A stretch of DNA of 64,000 nucleotides, taken from Przewalskia tangutica (taxonomy: Eukaryota; Streptophyta; Magnoliopsida; Solanales; Solanaceae). The notes below the pieces were generated by a model. That model made no database searches and was not told the origin of the DNA. It saw only the letters and a program-made list of their open reading frames with translations. The DNA lies in the NCBI GenBank assembly GCA_029844215.1, contig CM056736.1, forward strand, positions 54,311,562 to 54,375,561. Reading direction: 5' to 3'. Numbering within the stretch: position 1 is the stretch's first letter; each line of letters begins with the position of its first letter. Positions 45,703 to 57,797 of this stretch are shown in pieces. The position numbers and the translations under genes were made by a program.

Positions 45703-48700
45703 TGTTACACCCCGTAAGTTCAGGACATGTGTAAGTGAAGGTACGTAAGGAACACAAGACTTGGAAATATGTACGAAAGGAAGAATTGTTTTTCCGACGG
45801 AAAATCTTCCGGACGTCGGAAAGGAAAAATGTTCGTTGTTGAGAATTGGATTCTCAGAACGTATTATTTGAAGAATATGGAACTCTTAACATTATGGAAA
45901 TTTATTTTTACGGATTTGGTCACGTGGGGCCCACCCGACGAATTTTACGTTTTGTGGGGCCCACGAGGGTTACGGAATTTTATGGACGAATGAGAGGGCG
46001 ACACGTGGCACCCCCACATGGCTTGGTCGAAATTTGTACAAGGGTAAAATGGTCATTGACCACCTTGGAAGATTAGTCTTGCTAGCTTGATTTTGTTGAC
46101 TAGTCAACTTGTCCACTTGGCTTTTCATTAATTGTCTTTCATCCTAGACCACAAGTGTATTAATCCAAGCCCTTCATTGTGTTATATATGCTTCACTAGT
46201 GCAAGACAAGCTTATCTAACACTTAGGAAAATATCACAAAAACCTTGTTCTTCACTAAGAGACCTCTCGGGTTTGTGACCCTCCCACACAAAATAATTTG
46301 CAAATGTTGTCCATTAGCCACAAGACTTTAACCCAATGTTCCTAAGGGTGTTGTAAGGTTATCTCAATAGAAAGATTTCGGAAAAAACGCATTTTTACGT
46401 TAGTCGCAAGGCGGAAACTAAGGGAGTTCTTCAACTTTGAAGTTGGAACTTGAAGATGGGTTCTTCATAGGCCTCTAAGGAGTGCTTGGAGCGGATTGGA
46501 ACTTAAGGAAAGGAGCTAAGAATTTCTAAGGCGCGACTTTGGATCTTGGAAATTTTAAGGGCTTGGAAAGGTATAAATTTTAGTAGTTAAGACTTACTTA
46601 TTGTTGTAGCTATGGATTTTAGCAAGAATGTGTTATATAGTATGAAGTTTGATATATTTGGCTATTGGAACCCTAATCCGAAATCTAGCATGTTTAGCTT
46701 TAAGATTTCAATTCAAGTCGATTATTAGTTAAGTCGTCACATGTTGAATAAAGAAGTAGTTGTTGAAGTTGTTTATGACTAAATAACATGTTGACCTAAG
46801 AACTTGGAATTGGAAAAGGATTGGAAAAGACTTTGAATTGATAGTTGTAGTTGGCCGAGAATGGCTTGGAGTATTATACTATTTCGTATGAATTGTGGGG
46901 CGGAATTTTACACGTATTGTAAGGCGTGTAATCCCCTTTGTTTGGTTGTTGTTTGGAGCCTTAAATGTGGCTTGTTGGTTATTGTATTCGGCCTTGAAAA
47001 AGGTGGCAAAGTGAGTAGAAACAAAGGAAGTGCTGCCCGATTTTCTGTAGAATTAGAGACTAAATACTTAGTATTATTCTACATAGAGACTAGAAGTTGA
47101 TAGCCTTGTTGTGACCATTATAGGTTGACACTTCTACGTACGGTGTATTCGGCTTAGCTTGTGGATTTAGCCGAAAAGGTATGTGAACTATCTCCTCTTA
47201 CAGCATGATTCCTTAGAATAAAGAAAGTAAGTTCTACTCCTGAATGATCCATTCCTTGCTTTTATTTGGATTGCATAAAATAGAATTTGTTCTATGTTCT
47301 TCCTTGAGTGTACTTTGATGTTTAAATTGTAAGTAGTATAATCCATTTCCTTAGGGAAGTTTGGATTCTTAAAAGTGAAGGTATTTTTCTTAAAGTACAT
47401 AGAGACTTGAAAAGGAAGTGGTTTCCAAATCTTTTGGCTAGTGCCTTAGTTCTAAAACCTAAAGGTCATTATAATGACTTTAGGGGAGTCAAAGGAGTGA
47501 TTTACTTATTTGATTTAAAAGAGGAGAAATGTCATGATTTAAGAGAAGTAACTTGCGTTAAGGGTGAAGTTACTTGAGGTTTAAAAAGTAGAAGAAAACT
47601 TGTTTTCTAACTATTAAGAGACTTGAAGTATTTTGAAAGTTAAGAACTTGATTTGTAAGTATGTGATACTTGGTTTTAATAGTATAAGTCTCTTGGTTAT
47701 TGAAGGAATGGATACGTCTAAAACCATAAAGGGTTATAACGGCTTTATGGGAAGTTGGTTATAACGGCTTTATGGAAGGTTTAGAAAGTTGTCTATTTTG
47801 ATTAAATCGTCATAAGTGTGCCTTGATTAGTACTTTGGCTTGTTAAAAGAGAATTATTCTAAGTGTGCGTTGATAAGTACTTTGGCTTGTTAAAAGAGAA
47901 TTATTCTATGTATGCCTTGATTAGTACTTTGGCTTGATAAATTGAGGATTTGTCTAAGTGTGCCTTGATAAGTACTTTGGCTTGTTAAAAGAGAATTATT
48001 CTATGTATGCCTTGATTAGTACTTAGGCTTGATAAATTGAGAATTTGTCTAAGTATGCCGTGATAAGTACTTGGGCTTGTTAATTGAGAATTGCCTATGT
48101 GTGCTGGAAATAGCCGGTTGTGTGCTATTGGTATATCAGTCGCTTTGGTCATTCCCGTTTGTGGCATTTGCATAATTCCGTGGATTTGCTACCCACGATG
48201 CGAGGAATACCTCATGCGAGTCCGTAGGCTTACGCGGTGAAATAGTCCCACGCGGGCGGTCCAAATTTACGCGAGGAATACCTCATGCGAGTCCGTAAGG
48301 GCTTATGCGGTGAAATAGTCCTATGCGAGGAATACCTCATGCGGGTCCGAAAGGGCTTACGCGGTGAAATAGTCTCACGCGGCGGTCCACCTACGCGAGG
48401 AATACCACGCTGGTCCACGCGACCTATGCGGTGAAATAGTCTCGTGAATAGGATTGCTAAATGACATCGCGGGCGGATGGTCCCGCTTGATCATGAGCTT
48501 CCTAGTTTATATTGTAAGGATACTACTGCTTACTCTCATTGTTAGTAAGGCACAATGTGTTGTATTTTGATTATCATATATGTCCCGGATTTGTTTGTGT
48601 TACCCTATGGTCATGCTTTACGGTGGGATTCCGGGCATGGGACCACGAGGTATTGAGGACACGGGGGACTTGGTGTTCATGTATCCTTATTGGTGTTATT

Positions 48701-49319
48701 ACATCATGGATCGCCATGGCGAGGAAGGATTCCACGCATGATTGATATTATGGGCGTGAGACCCACGGTTATATTGAGTAATGACTTTGAGGCTGCGTCA
48801 CGACTTGATATGATCGCTTATGTGTTATATCAGAGGTTGGATATCATGCATGTCTCTGTGTTATTTAGATCGCTATGATTTTTTACGATTTATTGTTCAC
48901 ATACTTGGTACATTCTTCGATCGACCTCCTTCGGGGCTGCGTTCACGCCGCGAGTTTAGGTAATGCAGCTTGATTCGGTGATCGCATGTAGGATCTGCTC
49001 GTGGTTTTGGATAAGCTCCTTCTATTCGAGTTTATCTTTGGTATATGTCCTTCAAGATGTGCTTTGTATAGTTTTGGGTGCGGCGGGCCTTGTCCGTCAT
49101 AGTTCGATTTAACTCCCAGAGGTTTGTATTCATATGTGGATTGGACTCATATGCGGTGTAGTGTCTTTTGTTTATGTATATATGGCAGCCTTGTCGGCTT
49201 TGCCTCGCACGCACGTTTGTTTTAAAAGAAAAAAATGAGGTGTTATTTCGCCCGACTTACTTGTATTGTTAAGGTAGAAGGGTGCCTGTAGGGCACGATC
49301 ACGCCCGGTTCGGCCGTGA
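45703..49319 (+). repeat. 3' LTR of element D
   Basis: About 3.6 kb, near-identical to 40811-44435 over the first 2.4 kb with very few substitutions. Indels are concentrated in the GC-rich repeat (48178-48450) and the end. Such similarity points to a recent insertion. Confidence 0.88.
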
Positions 49320-51945
49320 TGTATATCGCCCGACCCATTTCGGGACGATAATGTCATATAGTGCGCGTAAAGGTATACCGCCCGCCCATTCTCGGTCGAT
49401 AATGTCATATAGTCTGCGCGTAAAGGTATCGCCCGACCCATTCTCGGTCGATAATGTCATATAGTGCGCGTAAGGTATCTTTGCCCGCCCATTCTCGGTC
49501 GATAATGTCATATAGTGCGCGTGAAGGTATCTTGCCCGCCCATTCACGGTCGATAATGTCATATAGTGCGCGTGAAGGTATAACGCCCGCCCATTCTCGG
49601 TCAATAATGTCATATAGTGCGCGTAAAGGTATCTCGCCCGCCCATTCACGGGTCGATAATGTCATATAGTGCGCCTGAATTTAACCCAACGTACTACGCA
49701 CCTCTACCCTTTTAGAAAGACTTTTTTTCAAATAAAACTTCCCAGATACTAACAACCGTAGTATCAAGTCATCTCTACCTTTCAGGACAAGTCACAATAC
49801 CTTTTTAGAAATACAATTACCGGCTTCTAAATCAAGTGACTTCTTTCTTAAAAACCTTAAGCAATTGGTACCTTTAAAGCAATTGCCCTTCTTTATTTCA
49901 AACCGTTTCTTATTTACATTATTAGAGAAAACCATTCTCTTAACCTTCCATAAAGCCGTTATAACCAACTTCCCATAAAGCCGTTATAACCCTTTATGGT
50001 TTTAGACCAACTCATTCCTTTTTATAACCAAGTATTATATACTTTCAAATCAATTCTCTTAACTTTCAAAATACAATTAGTCTCTTAACCTTTCGAAATC
50101 AAGTCATTTATCGTTCCATAAAGCAAGTATAACCAACCTCCCATAAAGTCGTTATATTCACTTTATACCTTAGCCAAGAATATAATTTTCTATCCAAGGG
50201 ACTTATGCGTTTAAAACGGAACAAGTATCTCATACTTGAAAACTTTTCAAGTCCCTTAACTTAATAAGACTTAAGACATCCTTTATTCTTTCAAAGAAAT
50301 GAGTTAATCTTCTAACTCACCCGACTTGGCTATTTATAAAACTAGTAAAGAAGATCAAGGTGTTGTTCGTCTACCGTACCACATACGTGCAACTAGTCAT
50401 GCTCAAAAGATAGGAAAAGTTCTACATAGAGTAAATCACACAACTACCTCTTAACTTCTAAGAGTAGAAGGAAACATGAAATGATACCACAAGTATATTC
50501 CATACATAGAATCATGCCAAAGGAAGGAAGAGGTTCACATACCTCGCGACGATTGTCGACAAGTAGCAAAATGCTCCAAAGTACTTCAACCTTGAGCTAT
50601 TCCATTATTCAAGTAGGATACGCTATACTTAGTACTTCAACCTATCATGGTCACAATACGTCCATTAACCTCTTACTTCAAACGTAGAATATTCTAAGTG
50701 CTAAGTCGCCAAATTCTACGGAAAATCGGACAGCACTTCCTTTGTTTCTACTTACTTTGCCACCTTTTTCAAGGCCGAATACAATAACCAAACACGCCAC
50801 ATTTAAGGCCCAAACAATGTAATCAACAATAGGGGATTACACGCCTACTAGACGTGTAAAATTCCGCCCCACAATAGATAACAAACTAAAACAACTACTA
50901 GCCCATTTTCGGCCAACTTGAAGTACTACAACATCAATTCTTATCCAATTTCCATTTCAATCCAAGTTATTAGCCTAACATGATATCAAGTCGCAATTGA
51001 TTATAACTACTATAATCTCCAAGTAAGCAACATGCGACGATTTCTAATAAACGACCAATTAGTAATCCAACTTCAAGTGGCTAATATAACATTTCGGATA
51101 TAAGCTACAAGCAATCCATAATACTTATGAACTTCAACATATCAACTTCATGCTAGCAACACGTAAAGCTAACAACAACAACATATATATAATCTTGTAA
51201 CACTAATTAAGAGACAAGATTATACCTCAACGAATCTCAATCCAATTCCAAATCCGAAGTCGCTCCTTAGCAACTTAGAGACTCTTCAAGACACTTCAAT
51301 CCGCTACTTGAGACCCTTAGAACCATACCAACAACTTTCCTTCAAACTTCCCTTCCAAAACCTAGAAAGCAACTAGGTTTTCACTTTGCGACTAATACGA
51401 GAACTCTCTTTTTCCGGGATTTTTCTATTGAGATACACTTACAATACACTTAAGAACCTTGGTTTAAAGTGTGGAGCTAAAAGGATCACAAACAAATTTT
51501 TTTCTTTCTCTTCCTTCTTGAACCCGAGAGCTAAGCCTCTTTGTTCTTCAATTTTTGTGAAAAATATTCTAAGTGTTGGGCTCACTCTTGCTCTACTAGT
51601 ATAATATAGTGTAATTGAGGGTCATGATATAAACAAATGCGTGGTTTGGATGAGCTCTTCTTTAAATATCAAGACTTGTGGGACCTTTGACTTAGTCAAT
51701 ATTCTCAAGCTCACACTTGCAAGACTTTGTCATCTTAAGACTATGGTCAATGACCATCTTGGCCATGCCTATTTCGTCCAAGGCATCTCTAAGGGGGGTG
51801 ACACGTGTCGCCCTCCCATTCGTCATAATAAAAGGTTTTCCGACAATTTCATAATTCCGATAAAATTTTACAAGCCTCAAATCTTAACACTTGTGAGTTC
51901 TTACGTACGTTCTTAAAGCATGTCCTGTAAATACGGGGTGTAACA

Positions 51946-51981
51946 TTCTTCCCCCCTTAGAAACATTCGTCCCCGAATGTT
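51946..51981 (-). other. Polypurine tract and pre-PPT hairpin of element F
   Basis: On the minus strand, the purine tract (51946-51960) next to the 3' LTR, preceded by AACATTCG/CGAATGTT (51962-51969, 51974-51981) with a four-base loop. Confidence 0.85.
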
Positions 51982-52148
51982 CCTTCGGAGTCAAACTTAT
52001 AATTAGCGACATAGTTCCCTTTCACAACCCCGACATACCAATAACGCCACACATGGCCCTAATACCTCGCACACGCATATCCGTCCATCATAAGCCCAAA
52101 AGAGATTATCTTTTCGTACTTCCAACTCTTTCTAGCATATACATAGTC

Positions 52149-53532
52149 TCAATATAATCTGTTTGTGACATTTAAACATACTACAACTTTATCATGCATA
52201 CAAGTTTCTAAAGGGCCAAAGACATACCTGAAATCATATAGGCGGTTCAAAGGACCGCTAAAACTGGGAACTCCCACCACGACCTCTGCCACGGCCGCTT
52301 GTTCGAACATCTGCCTAGCTATCAAGGCGAAGAACCCGTGAATCGATCCAAAGAACGGTGTTGTCCCACCAGACCCTCTATAAGGACACTCTCTTAACAT
52401 ATGGCCTAGACGACCACAAGAAAAACAAGCACTGCATCGCGCGGCATACCCGAATGTAACCTACCACATCGGGCGATTGAGGCACAGTGGCCTCGATCGA
52501 CCGAACCCCATCTCCCTGAGACTCTGAAGCTCTAGAGACCTGACCGGCCCCTGCATTCCCGGGGTTGTTAAACCCTCCGCTGGAAAACTGTGGAGGAGCA
52601 CTCTTGGCCGGGCCGCAATGTAGACCTATTCTGCTGCTGAGGCTGTCCGCCTCGAGAACTGCCCTGAGACCCTGTTGTCCTGGCCCTCTTGGGCTGGCCT
52701 GAGTCAATCTTATCCTCCCTCTCTCTATCCTCTATCCTCGCAAGATAGCTCGCATCCTGGCGATGTCCATACCGGGCTGAAGAGCCACACCCAAGCATGC
52801 GGTAATCATATGACGGTCTAGCCCCATCACATAACGATGAACCCTATCCGCCATGTCAGCTACAATAGTATGCGCATGTCTGGCCAAGGAGTCAAACTCC
52901 AAGCTATACTCCCTGATAGTCCTCCCGTTCTGCCTCAAGGTCAAGAATCTATCTACCCGGGCTCTCCTCATCTCAGGAGGCAAAAAGTGATCCATGAAGG
53001 CCTCTGTAAACTCCTCCCAAACAGCTGGAAGAGCATCATCACCTCTCGAAAGCAACCACGACTCAAACCAGTTCAACGCAATATCGCCAGAACCGGTAGA
53101 GGAGGCTAGCGTAATGCACTGTCTCGTAAGCCCTAAGAACTCGATAGTCTGCTGCGGTGCCGAATGAACTCCTGCGATCCTCCTCGCACTCGAACCATAA
53201 AACTCGGGCGGATGACAACCCGAAAATCCGGATCGCAAACCGCTTCGGCTCACAGGGTTAACTACTTGCCTCGCTGCCGCCCTACCACTATGTCGCCAAT
53301 AGTCCGACCGTTCTCCATAATCTTCAGATTTTTCCCCGGCCGCGAATCGAGGCCCTGCACGGAACCTCTCGAGCTACCGCCGCCTCGCCTTTCTAATCGC
53401 CGGCGTGGCTGAACTCGCCGCTCGCTTACTACCTCGTGCATAGTCTATGCCCGAGTCACGTAACCCTCTGCGTACCTCTAGCAGCCTCCGCCGCTTCTTG
53501 CCCTTACGGGCCCCGGTCGCTCCAGGAGGCAT
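52149..53532 (-). CDS. gag: Gag protein of element F (capsid domain and zinc knuckle, frame-broken)
   Basis: Read on the minus strand. The start codon at 53530-53532 gives a basic N-terminus MPPGATGARKGKKRRRLLE. The longest open part (53253-52732, 173 residues) holds the retrotransposon capsid domain: HPPEFYGS, LNWFESWLLSRGDDALP, FMDHFLPPEMRRARVDRF, REYSLEFDSLARHAH and VHRYVMGLDRHM. After frame slips, the CCHC zinc knuckle CFSCGRLGHMLREC is at 52386-52427. It is the best preserved gag in the window, better than that of the autonomous element C. No pol follows, so F may supply particles while relying on a C-like element for enzymes. An acceptor-like GCAG (53535-53538) lies two bases upstream of the ATG. 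Confidence 0.85.
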
Positions 53533-53718
53533 AACTGCTTTCATAAGAATAGGTCGAGAGGATTCAACCTAATAAGACATCTCTACCGCACGATCTTAGA
53601 GAGAAGAATGGAAACCAATCCTAAATGTCACGTAGCTTCACGATTATAGATGTGGTGCACAACACACCGATAATCAAGACTCTACTAGACACGGTGTAGA
53701 CACTTTCCGAGGACTAAG

Positions 53719-53730
53719 CGCTCGATACCA
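53719..53730 (-). other. Primer-binding site of element F
   Basis: On the minus strand TGGTATCGAGCG, the tRNA-iMet type site with the CAGAGC part altered; four bases from the LTR at 53735. Confidence 0.7.
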
Positions 53731-53734
53731 CTTT

Positions 53735-56700
53735 TGTCACGACCACCCGGCTCGCGATCGTGCCCTACACAGGCACCCTTACAGTATACATCATAGATAA
53801 TCGTGAACATACATGAAACTATAAAAATAAGCAAAGAGTAAAACAACAGGTTAGCCGATAGGGCTACCTTCCTGGACATATAATATACAACCGAAGCAGT
53901 TGCCTCCTTTCCTTTACAGACTGACCCACAATATGTGACTATAGACCTCTAAGAGTTTTAACATAACAACCGTATGGACAGGGCCCCGCCATACCCCTGA
54001 ATATACATGAATCTACTACCTCAGGGAAAACCGTACCAAAGGATAAGCCTCCGGAGCAAATGGAGCTTTTTCTCAAAAACTGAACCGAGATCCTAAGAGC
54101 AAGGATCACCAACCTGGGTACCTAAACTGCGGCATGAACGCAGCCTCAAGAAGTCGATAACAAAAATTTGAATATGGAATGTAAATAAGGTACATTAAAC
54201 AAAACATATCTGTATAAAAGCATGACAGGGGTAAGTATAAAAAGAGTAAATACCTGAACCTACCATATCATAACCATCACGTGAACTTAATCGTACCTTA
54301 TTATCTTTTCCCATTTCTCAATAAAAGTTATAGCCACATTCTTACGTTCTTACTTAGAAAAATCATCCAGTTCATTACCATACTTACTTATCTTACTTAA
54401 CTTAGTCCGGCCCTTACGGAGGGACACCTATACCGCCTACCAACCTGGGACGCGATAAAGTCACATAGTCTGCCCCTAAAGGTATACTGCACGGCCCATC
54501 TCTGGGACGCGATAATGTCCTATAGTCTGCCCATAAAGGTATACTGCCCGGCCCATTTCTGGGACGATAATATCATATAGTCTGCCCGTAAAGGTATCTC
54601 GCCCGCCCATTCTCGGTCGATAATGTCATATAGTCCGCGTAAAGGTATACCGCCCGCCCATTCTCGGTCGATAATGTCATATAGTGCGCGTGAAGGTATA
54701 CCGCCGGCCAATTCTCGGTCGATAATGTCATATAGTGCGCCTGAAGGTATATCGCCCGCCCGTTCTCGGTCGATAATGTCATATAGTGCGCGTAAGGTAT
54801 CGCCCGGCCCATTCCTGGGTCGATAATGTCATATAGTCTGCCCGTAAAGGTATACTGCCCGGCCCATTCCTGGGTCGATAATGTCATATAGTCTGCCCGG
54901 GAATTTAACCCAACGTACTACGCACCTCTACCCTTTTAGAAAGACTCTTTTTCAAATAAAACTTCCCAGATACTAACAACCGTAGTATCAAGTCATCTCT
55001 ACCTTTCAGGACAAGTCACAATACCTTTTTAGAAATACAATTACCGGCTTCTAAATCAAGTGACTTCTTTCTTAAAAACCTTAAGCAATTGGTACCTTTA
55101 AAACAATTGCCCTTCTTTATTTCAAACCGTTTCTTATTTACATTATTAGAGAAAACCATTCTCTTAACCTTCCATAAAGCCGTTATAACCAACTTCCCAT
55201 AAAGCCGTTATAACCCTTTATGGTTTTAGACCAACTCATTCCTTTTTATAACCAAGTATTATATACTTTCAAATCAATTCTCTTAACTTTCAAAATACAA
55301 TTAGTCTCTTAACCTTTCGAAATCAAGTCATTTATCGTTCCATAAAGCAAGTATAACCAACCTCCCATAAAGTCGTTATATTCACTTTATACCTTAGCCA
55401 AGAATATAATTTCCTATCCAAGGGACTTATGCGTTTAAAACGGAACAAGTATCTCATACTTGAAAACTTTTCAAGTCCCTTAACTTAATAAGACTTAAGA
55501 CATCCTTTATTCTTTCAAAGAAGTGAGTTAATCTTCTAACTCACCCGACTTGGCTATTTATAAAACTAATAAAGGATATCAAGGTGTTGTTCGTCTACCG
55601 TACCACATACGTGCAACTAGTCATGCTCAAAAGATAGGAAAAGTTCTACATAGAGTAAATCACACAACTACCTCTTAACTTCTAAGAGTAGAAGGAAACA
55701 TGAAATGATACCACAGGTATATTCCATACATAGAATCATGCCAAAGGAAGGAAGAGGTTCACATACCTCGCGACGATTGTCGACAAGTAGCAAAATGCTC
55801 CAAAGTACTTCAACCTTGAGCTATTCCATTCTTCAAGTAGGATACGCTATACTTAGTACTTCAACCTATCATGGTCACAATACGTCCATTAACCTCTTAC
55901 TTCAAACGTAGAATATTCTAAGTGCTAAGTCGCCAAATTCTACGGAAAATCGGACAGCACTTCCTTTATTTCTACTTACTTTGCCACCTTTTTCAAGGCC
56001 GAATACAATAACCAAACACGCCACATTTAAGGCCCAAACAATGTAATCAACAATAGGGGATTACACGCCTACTAGACGTGTAAAATTCCGCCCCACAATA
56101 GATAACAAACTAAAACAACTACTAGCCCATTTTCGCCAACTCAAGTACTACAACATCAATTCTTATCCAATTTCCATTTCAATCCAAGTTATTAGCCTAA
56201 CATGATATCAAGTCGCAATTGATTATAACTACTATAATCTCCAAGTAAGCAACATGCGACGATTTCTAATAAACGACCAATTAGTAATCCAACTTCAAGT
56301 GGCTAATATAACATTTCGGATATAAGCTACAAGCAATCCATAATACTTATGAACTTCAACATATCAACTTCATGCTAGCAACACATTAAGCTAACAACAA
56401 CAACATATATATAATCTTGTAACACTAATTAAGAGACAAGATTATACCTCAACGAATCTCAATCCAATTCCAAATCCGAAGTCGCTCCTTAGCAACTTAG
56501 AGACTCTTCAAGACACTTCAATCCGCTACTTGAGACCCTTAGAACCATACCAATAACTTTCCTTCAAACTTCCCTTCCAAAACCTAGAAAGCAACTAGGT
56601 TTTCACTTTGCGACTAATACGAGAACTCTCTTTTTCCGGGATTTTTCTATTGAGATACACTTAAGAACCTTGGTTTAAAGTGTGGAGCTAAAAGGATCAC

Positions 56701-57156
56701 AAACAAATTTTTTTCTTTCTCTTCCTTCTTGAACCCGAGAGCTAAGCCTCTTTGTTCTTCAATTTTTGTGAAAAATATTCTAAGTGTTGGGCTCACTCTT
56801 GCTCTACTAGTATAATATAGTGTAATTGAGGGTCATGATATAAACAAATGGGTGGTTTGGATGAGCTCTTCTTTAAATATCAAGACTTGTGGGACCTTTG
56901 ACTTAGTCAATATTCTCAAGCTCACACTTGCAAGACTTTGTCATCTTAAGACTATGGTCAATGACCATCTTGGCCATGCCTATTTCGTCCAAGGAATCTC
57001 TAAGTGGGGTGACACGTGTCGCCCTCCCATTCGTCATAATAAAAGGTTTTCCGACAATTTCATAATTCCGATAAAATTTTACAAGCCTCAAATCTTAACA
57101 CTTGTGAGTTCTTACGTACGTTCTTAAAGCATGTCCTGTAAATACGAGGTGTAACA
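53735..57156 (-). repeat. 5' LTR of element F
   Basis: 3422 bp reverse-oriented LTR. The TATA-like box on the minus strand is at 56813-56819. The donor-like AG/GTATGTGAACC has its GT at 55765-55766 (minus). The minisatellite (about 9 units) is at 54440-54900. The duplicated TTATAAC...TTTATGG motif is near 55170-55215 and again at about 55340-55380. Confidence 0.88.
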
Positions 57157-57797
57157 GTGATAAATATGGATTTTATTACAGGGCTACCTACCACTCAGAG
57201 GAAGCATGATTCCATTTGGGTGATTGTCGACAGGCTGACGAAATCAGCCCATTTTCTTCCGGTCAGGACGACGTTCTCAGCTGAGGACTATGCCAGATTA
57301 TATATTAGAAAGATTGTGAGACTGCACGGAGTCCCGGTGTCGATTATATCAGATAGAGGATCCCAGTTCTCGGCTAACTTCTGGAGGTCTTTTCGGCGGA
57401 TTAGGACACAGTGAGTCTCAAGACGGGCTTCATCCTCGTGACCGACGGACAGCCGAGCGCACTATCCGGACACTCGAGGATATGTCTGCGAGCTTGTGTT
57501 ATTGATTTCGTGGGTAGCCGGGAGGATCATTTGCCTCAGGAGTTTGCTTACAACAGGCTACCATTCCGGATTCGGATGGCGCTTTACGAGGCCTTATACG
57601 GAGGAAGTGCAGTCACCGATAGTGGTTCGAGGTGGAGAAGTTGATTAGTCGGGCGGACTTATTTCAGCAGCGATGGATAAGGTGAAGCTTATCCAGGAGC
57701 GGTTGTTGGCAGCTCAGAGTCGGCAAAAGTCATATGCAGACCATCGGCGTCGACACTTGGAATTTGAGATAGATGATTGGGTTTTTCTAAAGGTATC
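57157..57797 (+). pseudogene. pol: Integrase core of element C, frame-broken, cut by solo LTR G
   Basis: Continues the integrase cut at 39978. DFITGLP and SDRGSQFSANFW (first two catalytic aspartates) are in one frame to 57414. After a slip the third catalytic region reads in another frame near 57440-57480, then ALYEALYGG. The matching stretch of C' (32115-32760) is intact up to 32590. The sequence stops at ctaaaggtatc where reverse-oriented solo LTR G begins; gtatc (57793-57797) is its left target duplication. Confidence 0.85.

Larger units (their letters stand above)
40811..49320 (+). mobile_element. LTR retrotransposon D (LARD-like, almost no coding), nested in F LTR minisatellite
   Basis: 5' LTR 40811-44435, primer-binding site about 44439-44451, internal 44436-45702, 3' LTR 45703-about 49319. 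Flanks are ggtat (40806-40810) and gtat (49321-49324); the end of the 3' LTR reads GTGAT instead of GTGACAG, so the junction lost about two bases. LTR start TGTTACACCCC resembles F on the opposite strand. The LTRs (3.6 kb) are nearly three times longer than the internal region (1.27 kb). Only a gag start is recognisable. Confidence 0.88.
39979..51945 (-). repeat. 3' LTR of element F, split by D
   Basis: Segments 39979-40810 and about 49321-51945. The left part has the cleanest hairpin block of this family (40229-40415), including CCCCC-TTCG-GGGGG (minus strand) with a UUCG-type tetraloop and TGGCGGG/CCCGCCA at 40229-40249. The minisatellite is cut by element D. The splice-donor-like GTATGTGAACC is on the minus strand at about 50540. 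Confidence 0.87.
39979..57156 (-). mobile_element. Full LTR retrotransposon F (gag-only), in C integrase; contains element D
   Basis: Reverse-oriented element with 3' LTR 39979-51945 (split by D at 40811-49320), internal 51946-53734 and 5' LTR 53735-57156. It is flanked by a perfect gtgat duplication (39974-39978, 57157-57161). The 1.79 kb internal region encodes a gag-like protein but has no protease, reverse transcriptase or integrase, so it is non-autonomous. The solo F LTR at 18727-32114 sits at the same base of the duplicated integrase. LTR ends are TGTTACACCCC and GTGACA (minus strand). Confidence 0.9.
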
